Below, one piece after another: positions 37,107-45,914 of a stretch of 64,000 bases of DNA. The stretch is from Loigolactobacillus coryniformis subsp. coryniformis KCTC 3167 = DSM 20001. Lineage in GTDB: Bacteria; Bacillota; Bacilli; Lactobacillales; Lactobacillaceae. Within the stretch, counting starts at the first letter, position 1. Each line of letters starts with the position of its first letter. The notes beneath the pieces are model-generated. The model worked only from the letters and a program-made list of their open reading frames with translations. It made no database searches and was not told where the DNA came from. The stretch is taken from assembly GCF_002706425.1 (NCBI RefSeq), contig NZ_CP017713.1, positions 868,001 through 932,000 on the forward strand, read 5' to 3'. Position numbers and translations under genes: made by a program.

Positions 37107-37129
37107 TCACCAATAAAATTTATTGGTGA
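37107..37129 (-). promoter_or_regulatory. Operator-like palindrome in the yheO leader
   Basis: TCACCAATAAA-A-TTTATTGGTGA, a perfect 11-bp inverted repeat about the central base, lies between a minus-strand TATAAT (37149-37154) and the yheO start codon. This position suits autoregulation. No clear -35 exists: the place where it should be (37172-37177) coincides with the tip of the IS30 element. Confidence 0.6.
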
Positions 37130-37172
37130 TTTCGTACTTATAAATTCTATTATAGCAATAATCTTAGAAATC

Positions 37173-38227
37173 GGTAGATTGTAAAATTTAAGTTGAACAT
37201 ATTAGTGGACAGAAAAACCCATAAAGGTCTTTAATGGTGTCACCACAACATTCCACTAGAAAGAAGGACCTTTATGGGCACCACTATTTTATCATTTGAA
37301 GACCGCGTTGTCATCGAAACACTTCATCATGAAAAGCACTCACTTCAATATATTGCCGATTATTTAGGCTTTAGTAAAACCACTATCTTTAATGAGGTTC
37401 ATCGCTTAGCTGGTGAGTATCACGCAGTTAAGGCTCAAACTGACCATGCAGTTAAACTTAGTCATCGTGGTCGTAAAACCATCTTAACGACTAACCTAAA
37501 GCGATTGATTGAAGAAAAAATCAAGATCCAAAAATGGTCAATTGAACAAGTGGCTCATGTAGTTAGAATTGCCTACAAAACCATCTATAACTGGATTGAT
37601 CAGGGACTACTGGATATTAATGTGACTGATTTACCTGACCATGGTATTCGTCGCAAACGATCTAAAGAAACCCGTGGTAGTTTTAGTCATGGACGTTCCA
37701 TCGAAGATCGTCCAGCTGAAATTTCTGATCGTAATACTTCAGGTCACTTCGAAGTTGATACAGTTTTATCTGGAAAACGTAAAGGTCAAGCAGTAGCTAC
37801 GTTTGTCGAGCGTAAGAGTCGGCTTACCATCGTTAAACGGCTTAATGGACGAGATAGTACTTCAATGACCAAGGCTATTTTAGAATTGGCTAACCAGTTA
37901 GGAGATAATCTCAAGACCCTTACTGTTGACCATGGGAAAGAATTCGCCAACTACAATTTGATTGAAGAACAGGCCGGTGTTCCGCTGTACTTTGCGCACG
38001 CTTATTTGCCACATGAACGAGGCAGTAATGAAAATCGCAACCGAGTACTACGCCGCTTCATTCCCCAAGGTCAACCGATTGATGAGATTACCGATGATGA
38101 ATTGATTCAAATTAACTGGTATTTGAATTCCCGACCACTCAAATGTTTAAATTGGCGAACACCGATTGAGATCTTTTTGCGTAATCTGCGTTACTAAATT
38201 TGTTCAAGTTATTTCTTGCAATCTGCC
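37173..38227 (+). mobile_element. IS30-family element 2, abutting truncated xanthine dehydrogenase gene
   Basis: Imperfect inverted ends: GGTAGATTGTAAAATTT... at left and complement GGCAGATTGCAAGAAAT... at right agree at about 20 of 27 positions including TTGAACA. Ends are accurate to a few bases. No convincing target duplication flanks it: the left neighbour is yheO promoter sequence and the right neighbour is the inside of a coding sequence. Confidence 0.8.
37274..38197 (+). CDS. IS30-family transposase (second type)
   Basis: 307 residues, distinct from the transposase at 35087. LSFEDRVVIETL and FSKTTIFNEVHRL form the N-terminal helix-turn-helix; IAYKTIYNWI is the linker. The DDE core is visible as SGHFEVDTVLSG, TVDHGKEFANY and ERGSNENRNRVLRRF, where the final Glu lies. 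Preceded by AGAAAGAAGGA. Looks complete and possibly active. Confidence 0.92.
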   Translation: MGTTILSFEDRVVIETLHHEKHSLQYIADYLGFSKTTIFNEVHRLAGEYHAVKAQTDHAVKLSHRGRKTILTTNLKRLIEEKIKIQKWSIEQVAHVVRIAYKTIYNWIDQGLLDINVTDLPDHGIRRKRSKETRGSFSHGRSIEDRPAEISDRNTSGHFEVDTVLSGKRKGQAVATFVERKSRLTIVKRLNGRDSTSMTKAILELANQLGDNLKTLTVDHGKEFANYNLIEEQAGVPLYFAHAYLPHERGSNENRNRVLRRFIPQGQPIDEITDDELIQINWYLNSRPLKCLNWRTPIEIFLRNLRY

Positions 38228-39726
38228 ATGGCCAACCGATCCAATTAGCTTTGACGCGGGAAGAATCAATTGGTAATACGCGGACGCGCCACGCAATTGA
38301 CTACAATTTCTCGATTGGTGTTAAAAAAGATGGTACGATAACAGCAATTGATTGTGAAGTCTTCTCTAATCAGGGTGGCTACGCTTCACACGGGCATGCC
38401 ATCGGTGGTAAAGGTGGAACTTTTATTAACGCAATCTATAAAATGGATAGTTTACATTATGCTGCTAAAACTGTGTACACCAATATTGCGACGGCTGGTG
38501 CAATGCGGGCCTACGGAATGCCGCAAGTAGTCTTTGCGTTGGAGTCGGTGATTGATGATGCTGCTGAAAAGATTGGCATGGATCCGATTGAGTTTCGGTA
38601 CAAGAATCGGCGTCCTGATGGCTTTTACAATGAAATGAGCCACGTTAAGCAAATTAACTTTAAGGTTGGAGAATGCCTAGAAAAAGGGCGTAAAGAATTC
38701 GCCTGGGATAAAAAATTAGCTGCCAGCCAGGCATATAAAACAGGGACTAAACGGCGTGGGGTAGGGATTGCTGCCTTTTCGTTTGGCACTGCAGTTTATC
38801 CGTTTGGGCTTGAAGTTTCCGGTGCACGCTTGATTTTAATGCCGGATGGTTGCTTTAAATTGATGTTAGGATCCACTGAGATCGGGCAGGGTGCCGATAC
38901 GGCAATGAGTCAGATGGCTGCTGAGACGATTGGGGTTCCCTTTAAGAATATTATTCGCGATTCTTTCACGGATACTGATATTGATCCTTATGATACTGGT
39001 GCTTATGCATCACGGCAAAGTTATGTAACTGGTTTTGCCGTAAAGGAAGCGGCCGAGAAGATGAAGACGAAGATTTTAGCGCGTGCTGCCCAAACTTATG
39101 ATGTTCGTGCCGAATATATCGATATAATTAACGGTGAAATCATCTATATTCCTAATGGAGAGCGGTTAGCTACCTTAGAAGAGGTGGCGATGGCTTCATA
39201 TTTTGATATGAAAGATGGTAAAACGATTACTGCTGATTCAGCGGTCAATATTCATCAAACCACCTATGCTTCTGGCTGTACTTTAGCAGAAGTAGAAGTT
39301 GATATTGAAACGGGCCGAGTAAAACTGTTGAGCATTATGAATGTTCATGACTCTGGTAAAATTATTAATCCACTATTGGCCACTGGTCAAGTTGAAGGTG
39401 GGATGGCAATGGGCATTGGCTATGGTTTGAGCGAAGGCTTGCGCTATGATAAAACGGGTCGGCCATTAAATAATAATTTGTTGGATTACAAGTTGCCGAC
39501 CACGATGGACTTACCTGAACTCAAACACACCTTTGTTGAGACCGATGATCCATTAGGGCCGTTTGGCAATAAATCATTAGGTGAGAATCCGACTGTTTCA
39601 CCAGCACCGGCGATTCGTAATGCAGTTAAGAATGCGATCGGTATCGGCATTAACAATTTACCATTGTCACCAGAAAATGTTTATGAACATTTACAAGTGT
39701 TGAAAGAAGGTGGTCAACATGTTTGA
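38228..39726 (+). pseudogene. xdhA: Xanthine dehydrogenase molybdenum-binding subunit, 5'-truncated by IS30
   Basis: About 500 residues of an XdhA-type molybdopterin subunit (E. coli XdhA has about 750) begin abruptly in the GQPIQLALTREES segment at the IS edge; the N-terminal third, including the GGGFG-type motif, is missing and not found on the other side of the IS. Present are AMRAYGMPQ, STEIGQGADTAM, GAYASRQSYVTG, and the active-site region FGNKSLGENP with its Glu. The frame runs into the IS from a TTG, but such a product would lack cofactor-binding structure. The operon therefore probably makes no active enzyme. Confidence 0.88.
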
Positions 39727-40594
39727 TATTACTGGCTATTACGAGGCACAGGATTTGGCCAATCTTTTTGAACTACTAGCCAAGGAACCGACGGCTAGAA
39801 TAATTGCTGGAGGAACCGATGTTTTAGTTAAAACGCGAGCGCGACTCAAAGGATTCGTAGATACACCTTTAATCGGCATCAGTCGAATTACCGCAATGAA
39901 AGGAATTACGAGCGACGATACAGGTACGATCAGTATTGGGGCTTTAAGTACTTTTGATGAGATTGAACATAATTTAATCATTCAGCAGAATATGCCATTA
40001 CTGAGTCAAGCGGTATCATTGGTTGGTGGACCGCAAACACGTCGTATGGGCACATTAGGTGGTAATGTTTGTAATGCAGGACCGGCTGCAGATGGCGCTC
40101 CAGCTTTATTTACTTATAATGCGATTTGTGAGATTCATTCAGCAACGACGATTAGAAATATACCGATTACTGAATTTTATCAAGGAGTCGGTAAAGTGAG
40201 ATTACGGCCGGGCGAAGTCTTAGTTAAGTTTAAAATAGCTCAAGCCGATTATCAGGATTATCGTGGCTATTACATCAAATTTGCACAGCGGGCAGCTTTA
40301 GATATTGCTAATTTAAGTTGCGCTGCGTTGATCAAACTTGATTCAACTAAACAAATTCAAGCGTTGCGGATTTGTTTTGGTGCTGCTGCAGCTACACCGA
40401 TTCGCATGCCAGCAGCCGAAACGTATGCAGTTGGTAAAATAGTAACGAACGAGACGCTGCAAGCTATTGGTAAATTATGCTTGAGGGATACGCAAACCAT
40501 TGCTGATTGGCGAGCTTCCAAGGAATATCGTGATCATTTGGTGACTGTTTTGCCAGTCAGAGCTTTGGCCTTGGCTTTAAAGGATGGTGAATAG
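39719..40594 (+). CDS. xdhB: Xanthine dehydrogenase FAD-binding subunit
   Basis: Middle electron-transfer subunit of a three-gene molybdenum hydroxylase. 291 residues from ATG 39719 after GAAGGTGG, the length of E. coli XdhB. FAD-binding motifs IIAGGTDVLVK (about 30-40) and TLGGNVCNAGPAAD (about 110-123) are intact. Overlaps the 3' end of xdhA. Confidence 0.92.
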   Translation: MFDITGYYEAQDLANLFELLAKEPTARIIAGGTDVLVKTRARLKGFVDTPLIGISRITAMKGITSDDTGTISIGALSTFDEIEHNLIIQQNMPLLSQAVSLVGGPQTRRMGTLGGNVCNAGPAADGAPALFTYNAICEIHSATTIRNIPITEFYQGVGKVRLRPGEVLVKFKIAQADYQDYRGYYIKFAQRAALDIANLSCAALIKLDSTKQIQALRICFGAAAATPIRMPAAETYAVGKIVTNETLQAIGKLCLRDTQTIADWRASKEYRDHLVTVLPVRALALALKDGE

Positions 40595-40596
40595 CG

Positions 40597-41064
40597 ATGC
40601 AACAAGAAGTACAGTTCACATTGAATGGTGAAGCAGTCACCTGTATAGTTGACGTTCGTAAAAGCTTATTGGAAATGTTACGAGAAGATTTTGCGCTGAT
40701 CGGACCCAAAGAAGGTTGTGATGTTGGCGAATGTGGGGCTTGTTCTGTTTTAATTGATGGGCAGGCAATTGATTCCTGTATTTATCTGGCTGCTTGGGTA
40801 GATGGTAAAACAGTGACGACGATTGAAGGTATCACAAACGCGGATGGTTCCTTGGCTGATATTCAGCAAGCCTTTGTTGATGCCGGTGCGGTACAATGCG
40901 GCTTTTGCATTCCCGGCATGATTATTTCTAGTCAGCAGTTCCTTAAAGAAAATCCTCACCCTTCACGAACAGAAGTGCGGCGTGCATTATCCGGAAATAT
41001 GTGTCGCTGTACAGGGTATCAGAAAATAATTGAGGCGGTTGAATTGGCGGCTAGCGAAAAATAA
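40597..41064 (+). CDS. xdhC: Xanthine dehydrogenase iron-sulfur subunit
   Basis: Small 2x[2Fe-2S] subunit, 155 residues. Plant-type cluster ligands in GCDVGECGACSVLIDG with a further Cys in DSCIYL; the second, helical cluster in AVQCGFCIPGM and GNMCRCTGYQKI. Complete. It starts two bases after the xdhB stop. Confidence 0.94.
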   Translation: MQQEVQFTLNGEAVTCIVDVRKSLLEMLREDFALIGPKEGCDVGECGACSVLIDGQAIDSCIYLAAWVDGKTVTTIEGITNADGSLADIQQAFVDAGAVQCGFCIPGMIISSQQFLKENPHPSRTEVRRALSGNMCRCTGYQKIIEAVELAASEK

Positions 41065-41102
41065 ATTGACTGAAACAGAAACCAACGAAAGTGGGTAGGC
41101 AA

Positions 41103-42437
41103 ATGGCAAAAGAACCATTATCGCAGGTTGATAAAAAATTACCCTTAGTTCAGAATTTATCGTTAGGTTTTCAACATGCAGTTATTGCTATTCTAGCGGC
41201 GATTCCTGTGCCATTGATTGTCGCGGTTAGTACAGGAATGTCACTGGGCCAAACAAGATTCTTTATTAGTGCAGTTATTTTTACGGCTGGTTTGTCGTCA
41301 ATTTTGGCAGCGTTAGATCTGGTCCCCCGTATAAGTCCCAAGTTACCAATGATCATGGGAGCCAGCTTTGCGGTGGTGCCAGTGGCAATTGCAACTTTAA
41401 AAGCAGCCTCATCGATCTCAGTTGGCTTTCAAATTATGGCTGGGGCAACGATGGTGTCGGGATTTTTATGTTTTTTAGCAGCGCCGTTTTGGGCGAAGTT
41501 GCAACGATTTTTCCCGCCAATTGTGATTGGGACTAATTTAATGGTGCTGGGGACAGCCTTATTACCCAATACGTTTCATTGGATGATGGCCGATCAAGCC
41601 TATCATTTAACTGCTAGTGTGGTACCCAAGGCTTTTTATTTAACCGTTGGCGTTTTTCTCTTTTATGTTGTTATTAGTAAATATTTGAAGGGCATGTTGG
41701 GCAATATTACGATTTTGCTTTCTTTAATTGTAGGAACAATTGCCGCAGCATTTATGGGAATGATGAATTTTGCAACGGTTAAAGCAGCGCCCTGGTTTGC
41801 AATCAACATGCCACTTAACTTTGGTTTACCCAAGTTTGATTCTGAGGCAATTTTAACTTTTTTGATCGTAATGGTGCTGGGAATGGTTGAAGTATCGGGA
41901 ACGGCGACTGGAATTCATAATATTGTCCATAAACCGATCAATCGGGTGCAATTTGGTAAGATTCTGAAGACACTAGGCTTAGGAACCTTGCTCTCCGGTT
42001 TATTTAATTCAGTTCAACCGACCTCATTTGTGCCGAGTGTCGGTGTACTAGATCTGTCAAAGGTGCATAGTCGCTTTCCAATAGCAACTGCTGGTGGTAT
42101 GTTGATGGTAATTGGCTTCATTCCTAAATTTTCCGCATTGATCGCAGTGATCCCGAAACCAGTTTTAGGTGGTATTGGTTTTGCAATTTTTGGTGTTATC
42201 ATTGGTAGTGCCGTTGATATTCTGAAGCAAGTCGATTTTAATGGTAATCAGAATAAGCTAATTATTGGTTTAAGTATGGGGATTACGATGATTCCAGCGA
42301 CTTATCCTAATTTTTACGCGCATTTCCCGTCACTAGTCCAGAATATTATGGGTAGTGGTATTTTGTCGGGGGCGTTGACGGCGATTTTATTAAATATCTT
42401 CTTTAACTTCAGTGATTTACGGTCAAAAATTAATTGA
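41103..42437 (+). CDS. NCS2-family nucleobase permease, atypical signature
   Basis: 444-residue membrane transporter of the nucleobase-ascorbate (NCS2) family, about 12-14 helices, presumably purine import with cation symport. LGFQHAVIAILAAIPVPL and the TM8 segment MVEVSGTATGIHN fit. The family TM10 signature (QNxG....T) is replaced by PSVGVLDLS, so substrate choice may differ. ATG 41103 after GGTAGG; a GTG at 41091 is possible. It lies between xdhC and guanine deaminase, which suggests xanthine, hypoxanthine, guanine or urate. Confidence 0.85.
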   Translation: MAKEPLSQVDKKLPLVQNLSLGFQHAVIAILAAIPVPLIVAVSTGMSLGQTRFFISAVIFTAGLSSILAALDLVPRISPKLPMIMGASFAVVPVAIATLKAASSISVGFQIMAGATMVSGFLCFLAAPFWAKLQRFFPPIVIGTNLMVLGTALLPNTFHWMMADQAYHLTASVVPKAFYLTVGVFLFYVVISKYLKGMLGNITILLSLIVGTIAAAFMGMMNFATVKAAPWFAINMPLNFGLPKFDSEAILTFLIVMVLGMVEVSGTATGIHNIVHKPINRVQFGKILKTLGLGTLLSGLFNSVQPTSFVPSVGVLDLSKVHSRFPIATAGGMLMVIGFIPKFSALIAVIPKPVLGGIGFAIFGVIIGSAVDILKQVDFNGNQNKLIIGLSMGITMIPATYPNFYAHFPSLVQNIMGSGILSGALTAILLNIFFNFSDLRSKIN

Positions 42438-42455
42438 TGAAAGGTGTGCGACAAA

Positions 42456-42926
42456 ATGAATGCGGATTTTATGAAAATAGCTGCGGCTGAGGCGACAAGT
42501 AATCTAACTTCAAAAGCTGGCGGTCCCTTTGGTTGTGTTATTGTTCGCGCTGGAAAAATTATTGCGCAAGCACATAACCAAGTATTGTTAGACCATGATC
42601 CTACCGCCCATGCAGAGATCACTTGTATTCGTAAAGCAACTAAAAAGTTGGGGACCCATGATCTAAGTGGTTGTGTCCTGTATACGTCATGCTATCCGTG
42701 TCCAATGTGTCTTGGGGCGATCATTTGGGCAAATATTAAACAAGTCTACTATGGTAATACTGCTAAAGATGCGGCGGCAATCGGTTTCCGCGATGACTAT
42801 ATTTATGATTTTATTAAACAAGGTGGCCAGGATCAACGGGTTTTAGCTCTGAAACAAATTGCGCGGGATGAGACGTTACCAAGCTTTACCGCCTTTGCGG
42901 CACAGCAAGATAAAGAATTATATTAG
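42456..42926 (+). CDS. guaD: Guanine deaminase (CMP/dCMP deaminase fold)
   Basis: Deaminates guanine to xanthine. 156 residues from ATG 42456, the size of Bacillus GuaD; the frame also opens at GTG 42444. Zinc site: HAEI (His and catalytic Glu) and PCPMC. GGPFGCVIVR near the N-terminus is typical. Another nucleoside deaminase is possible, but neighbouring xanthine genes support guanine. Confidence 0.88.
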   Translation: MNADFMKIAAAEATSNLTSKAGGPFGCVIVRAGKIIAQAHNQVLLDHDPTAHAEITCIRKATKKLGTHDLSGCVLYTSCYPCPMCLGAIIWANIKQVYYGNTAKDAAAIGFRDDYIYDFIKQGGQDQRVLALKQIARDETLPSFTAFAAQQDKELY

Positions 42927-42939
42927 CATACTAAAATTT

Positions 42940-42975
42940 AAACACAGCCAGTGTACTTGATGGTTGTGTTTTATT
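42940..42975 (+). terminator. Rho-independent terminator after guaD
   Basis: AAACACAGCCA (42940-42950) pairs with TGGTTGTGTTT (42961-42971) with one G-T wobble, then TTATTTAT. It ends the xdh-guaD transcript. Between it and 43213 lie AT-rich sequence, a cre-like site and an ATGTGC/GCACAT stem (43108-43125). Confidence 0.85.
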
Positions 42976-43087
42976 TATAAACAATTTTGGGTGATTCATA
43001 ATTGAAAATTAATTATTATTCTAGCCAATCGATTACAGCAGTTGTGATTGTTTTTAGTAGACGGTCATGCTAAAATTTAGGCATCTA

Positions 43088-43101
43088 ATAAAACGCTTAC
43101 A
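43088..43101 (-). promoter_or_regulatory. Candidate CcpA (cre) site upstream of xanthine permease
   Basis: On the minus strand TGTAAGCGTTTTAT matches TGWAANCGNTNWCA at 12 of 14 positions. Located about 190 bases before the permease. Motif match only. Confidence 0.35.
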
Positions 43102-43213
43102 TTAAAAATGTGCTTAAATGCACATATTATTTTGCAGTCGCGTAGAATAATTTTTTTTTGAAGGAAAAAATATTATTAAAAGCTTGACGCTCAACTGTTG
43201 TGAAGGAGGGGAT

Positions 43214-43267
43214 ATGGTGGCTTTGATAACACAAATTATTGTCCGTCAGTCTAGTTCAAGTGCATAG
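43214..43267 (+). CDS. Candidate 17-residue leader peptide
   Basis: A short frame, MVALITQIIVRQSSSSA-stop, follows a strong GAAGGAGGGG ribosome site and ends 17 bases before the permease ATG, just ahead of the permease's own CGGAGG. The position and the strong ribosome site suggest a translated leader (coupling or attenuation). No codon bias explains what it would sense. It may also be chance. Confidence 0.45.
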   Translation: MVALITQIIVRQSSSSA

Positions 43268-43284
43268 AAACGGAGGATTTTTTC

Positions 43285-44670
43285 ATGAAGACTGTGAAAA
43301 ATAACAAAGATGATGGCGTATCAGATATGGAACTTATTTATCAATTAGAAGGACGACCGAAATTTTCCGTGGCTTTTCCGTTGGGGTTACAACATGTGCT
43401 AGCAATGTTTGCAGGCAATCTAGCGCCAATGTTGATTATTGCAGCAGTTGCTAAAGCTAGTCCGCTGGATACGGTCGTTATGGTGCAGGCGGGTATGTTG
43501 ATCTCTGGTTTAACAACATTCATTCAGCTTTATCCGATTAAAATTGGTCGTTTCCAGATTGGCTCAGGCTTGCCAATTGTGATGGGAACTAGCTTTGCGT
43601 TTGTACCGACTGCTTCGGCGGCCGCCGCTTTAGGTGGGATTCCGTTAGTGTTAGGTGGTGCTTTGGTTGGCAGTCTTGCTGAAGGTTTTATCGGTTTGTT
43701 TTATAAATACTTAAAGTACTTTTTTACGCCATTGGTTATTGGTAGCACATTGATCGCAATCGGAATTAATTTATTAGGTGTTGGGCGTGATTATTTTGCT
43801 GGTGGTGCTGGTGCTAAAGATTATGGTTCTTGGCAGAATTTGACGATTGCCTTTGCTACTTTTTTGTTTGTGATTATTTTGCAGCGTTTCGGTAAGGGCG
43901 TCATCAAAACAGCAGCCTTATTATTTGGCTTACTATTTGGTTACATTATTGCTTTACTTTTCGGAAAAGTTGACCTGAGTGCTGTCGGAACTGCTGCATG
44001 GGCCACTGTACCGTTACCATTACACTTTGTACCGACTTTTCGTGCACAGACAATTATCAGTTTTGTGATCATTTACATCACCGTTGCGATGGAGACAATT
44101 GGGAATACTTCGGGAATCACCATTGCAGCATTCGATCGCCCAGCCACTGAAAAAGAAACCGCGGGGTCCGTTTTAGCTGATGCAATTGGTTGTGCGGTGG
44201 CTTCAATTTTTGGTTCAATGCCTAATACTGCCTTTGGTCAAAATGTTGGGATCGTTTCAATGACTAAGGTTGTTAACAAATGGTGTATTGCTTTAGGTGC
44301 AAGTGTTTTAGTCATTTGTGGTTTCTTGCCTAAATTAGGCTCAGTATTTGCTTCGATTCCTGCACCGGTACTAGGCGGTGCTTTGATCTCTGTTTTTGCA
44401 ATGATCACGTTAAATGGCATTAAAATGTTGGCGCAGGCGGGTTTTAGTGGGCGAAATGTTACAGTCTTAGGAATTACATTTGCCTTGGGAATCGGCTTTG
44501 CTGGTCACGCTGATGCGATTGCTGGAATGCCGACTTGGTTGAAGTTTATTTTTGAAGACAGCATTGCGGCAACAACTTTAGTCGGCATTGTGACTAACTT
44601 AGTTTTCCCCAAGCCTAAGCAAATTGAAGTTATCACAAAAGACACCGCCGCTGTGCATATCGCAAAGTAG
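43285..44670 (+). CDS. Xanthine permease (NCS2 family)
   Basis: 461-residue nucleobase permease, strongly hydrophobic. The canonical signature FGQNVGIVSMTK (QNxG....T) and the TM8 Glu in VAMETIGNTSG match the xanthine/uric-acid PbuX-UapA branch. GLQHVLAMFAGNLAPM is the usual N-terminal motif. RBS CGGAGGA 9 bases before ATG. A monocistronic unit with its own leader after the guaD terminator. Confidence 0.9.
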   Translation: MKTVKNNKDDGVSDMELIYQLEGRPKFSVAFPLGLQHVLAMFAGNLAPMLIIAAVAKASPLDTVVMVQAGMLISGLTTFIQLYPIKIGRFQIGSGLPIVMGTSFAFVPTASAAAALGGIPLVLGGALVGSLAEGFIGLFYKYLKYFFTPLVIGSTLIAIGINLLGVGRDYFAGGAGAKDYGSWQNLTIAFATFLFVIILQRFGKGVIKTAALLFGLLFGYIIALLFGKVDLSAVGTAAWATVPLPLHFVPTFRAQTIISFVIIYITVAMETIGNTSGITIAAFDRPATEKETAGSVLADAIGCAVASIFGSMPNTAFGQNVGIVSMTKVVNKWCIALGASVLVICGFLPKLGSVFASIPAPVLGGALISVFAMITLNGIKMLAQAGFSGRNVTVLGITFALGIGFAGHADAIAGMPTWLKFIFEDSIAATTLVGIVTNLVFPKPKQIEVITKDTAAVHIAK

Positions 44671-44763
44671 TTTTCACACTTGGGGTGGGTTGATTACGAA
44701 AACAATATTGGGTTAAGTAAAATAGACTAACAATAATACGATATTTTTATGGGGATGATTCTA

Positions 44764-45811
44764 ATGTTAAGAAAAATTATGCAACGAAATTTAATTGGGT
44801 ACCTATTACTAGCAGTGAGTTTTTTCTTATTTGGTGGGGTGTTTACATCTAAAGTAAATGCTGCTTACTATGCACAAAAGGACGATACGACAAAAACTGA
44901 AGGGCCACGGATTTTTGTTAGTCCGCATTGGGTCAATCAAGTGATCCATAACAAAACCGCAGTTAAAGATTATCGTATTATTGAAGCTTCTTACGGCAAT
45001 GATAAGAACTTTCGCAAGGGCCATATTCCCGGGGCAACGCATTTAAATACCAATGCAGTTGAATCTGAAGCCAATCAATGGAACTTATTATCGGCGCAAC
45101 AGATCAAAAAAGTACTATCTAAAACGTGGTGTAACTAGCAAAACAACTTTGATCGTCTATTCAACGGACATTAATGCAGCTTCACGTGTGGCGTTTGCTG
45201 CGCTATGGACGGGCGTCAATAATATTAAAATTATTGATGGTGGATATAAAGGCTGGACAAAGAGTGATTATCAGGTGAAAACGGGCAGGGCAACGTTGCC
45301 AAAAACCGCAACTGACTTTGGTGTCGAAGTGCCGGCTAATCCACAATATGAAATTAAAACACCGGCTGAAGTGGTGGCACAACAAAAGCAAGATCCAGAT
45401 TTAGTTTTGGCTAGCACCCGTTCATGGCAAGAATTTACCGGTGTTGTTAGTGGTTATTCCTATATTAAAGATAAAGGTGAACCTAAAGGCGCTGTATACG
45501 CTAAATCTAGTTTGACCAGTGCTGATGTTGCCTACCTATTAAATAAAGATGGCACGATAAAAGACGTCAGTCAAATTGCGCCGGCTTGGGAAAAATGGGG
45601 CATAAAGTCTACCAGTAATATTGATTTTTATTGTGGCACTGGTTGGCGAGCTGCAACTGCTTTCTTCATAGCTTACCAAGGTGGTTGGAAGAATATCCAT
45701 CTTTATGATGGTGGTTGGTACGCTTGGGATAAGGCCAATAAGAAAGATGCTGCAACTTACCCAGTTCAAGTCGGTGATCCGCACTCTGATAAGGTTAAAT
45801 ATTTAGATTAG
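44764..45811 (+). pseudogene. Secreted tandem-rhodanese protein, frameshifted
   Basis: Two overlapping frames together make one exported thiosulfate-sulfurtransferase-like protein of about 349 residues. Start ATG 44764 after GGGGAT, signal peptide ending near SKVNAA, first rhodanese domain with GHIPGATHLNT; the frame stops at 45138. The second frame carries on with GVTSKTTLIVYSTD and a second rhodanese domain ending in FYCGTGWRAATAF (active-site Cys) and WYAWD. Removing one A from the AAAA at 45121-45124 restores a single frame. Domain 1 has no Cys at the equivalent site (YSTDINAAS), as in inactive N-domains. A sequencing error in the run cannot be excluded. Confidence 0.82.
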
Positions 45812-45812
45812 T

Positions 45813-45860
45813 AAAACAAGGATCGTGTCATAAATATATTTATGACACGATCCTTGTTTT
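45813..45860 (+). terminator. Bidirectional terminator, perfect 24-bp inverted repeat
   Basis: The two 24-base arms (45813-45836 and 45837-45860) are exact complements, with AAAAC/GTTTT at the ends giving T runs on both strands. It lies between the convergent rhodanese gene and nagB. Confidence 0.93.
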
Positions 45861-45914
45861 GTCACCGACTAAAAAAGCAACCCACTATGGAGTTGCTTCA
45901 GTAATTATTTTAAT

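Noticed and set aside
40750-40959. Open frames opposite xdhC and other conserved genes
   Set aside because: Shadow frames of strongly conserved coding sequence with no independent signals.
43200-43284. Purine (xanthine/guanine) riboswitch before the permease
   Set aside because: No conserved three-way-junction core (such as the TATA...GTTTCTACC pattern) could be found.
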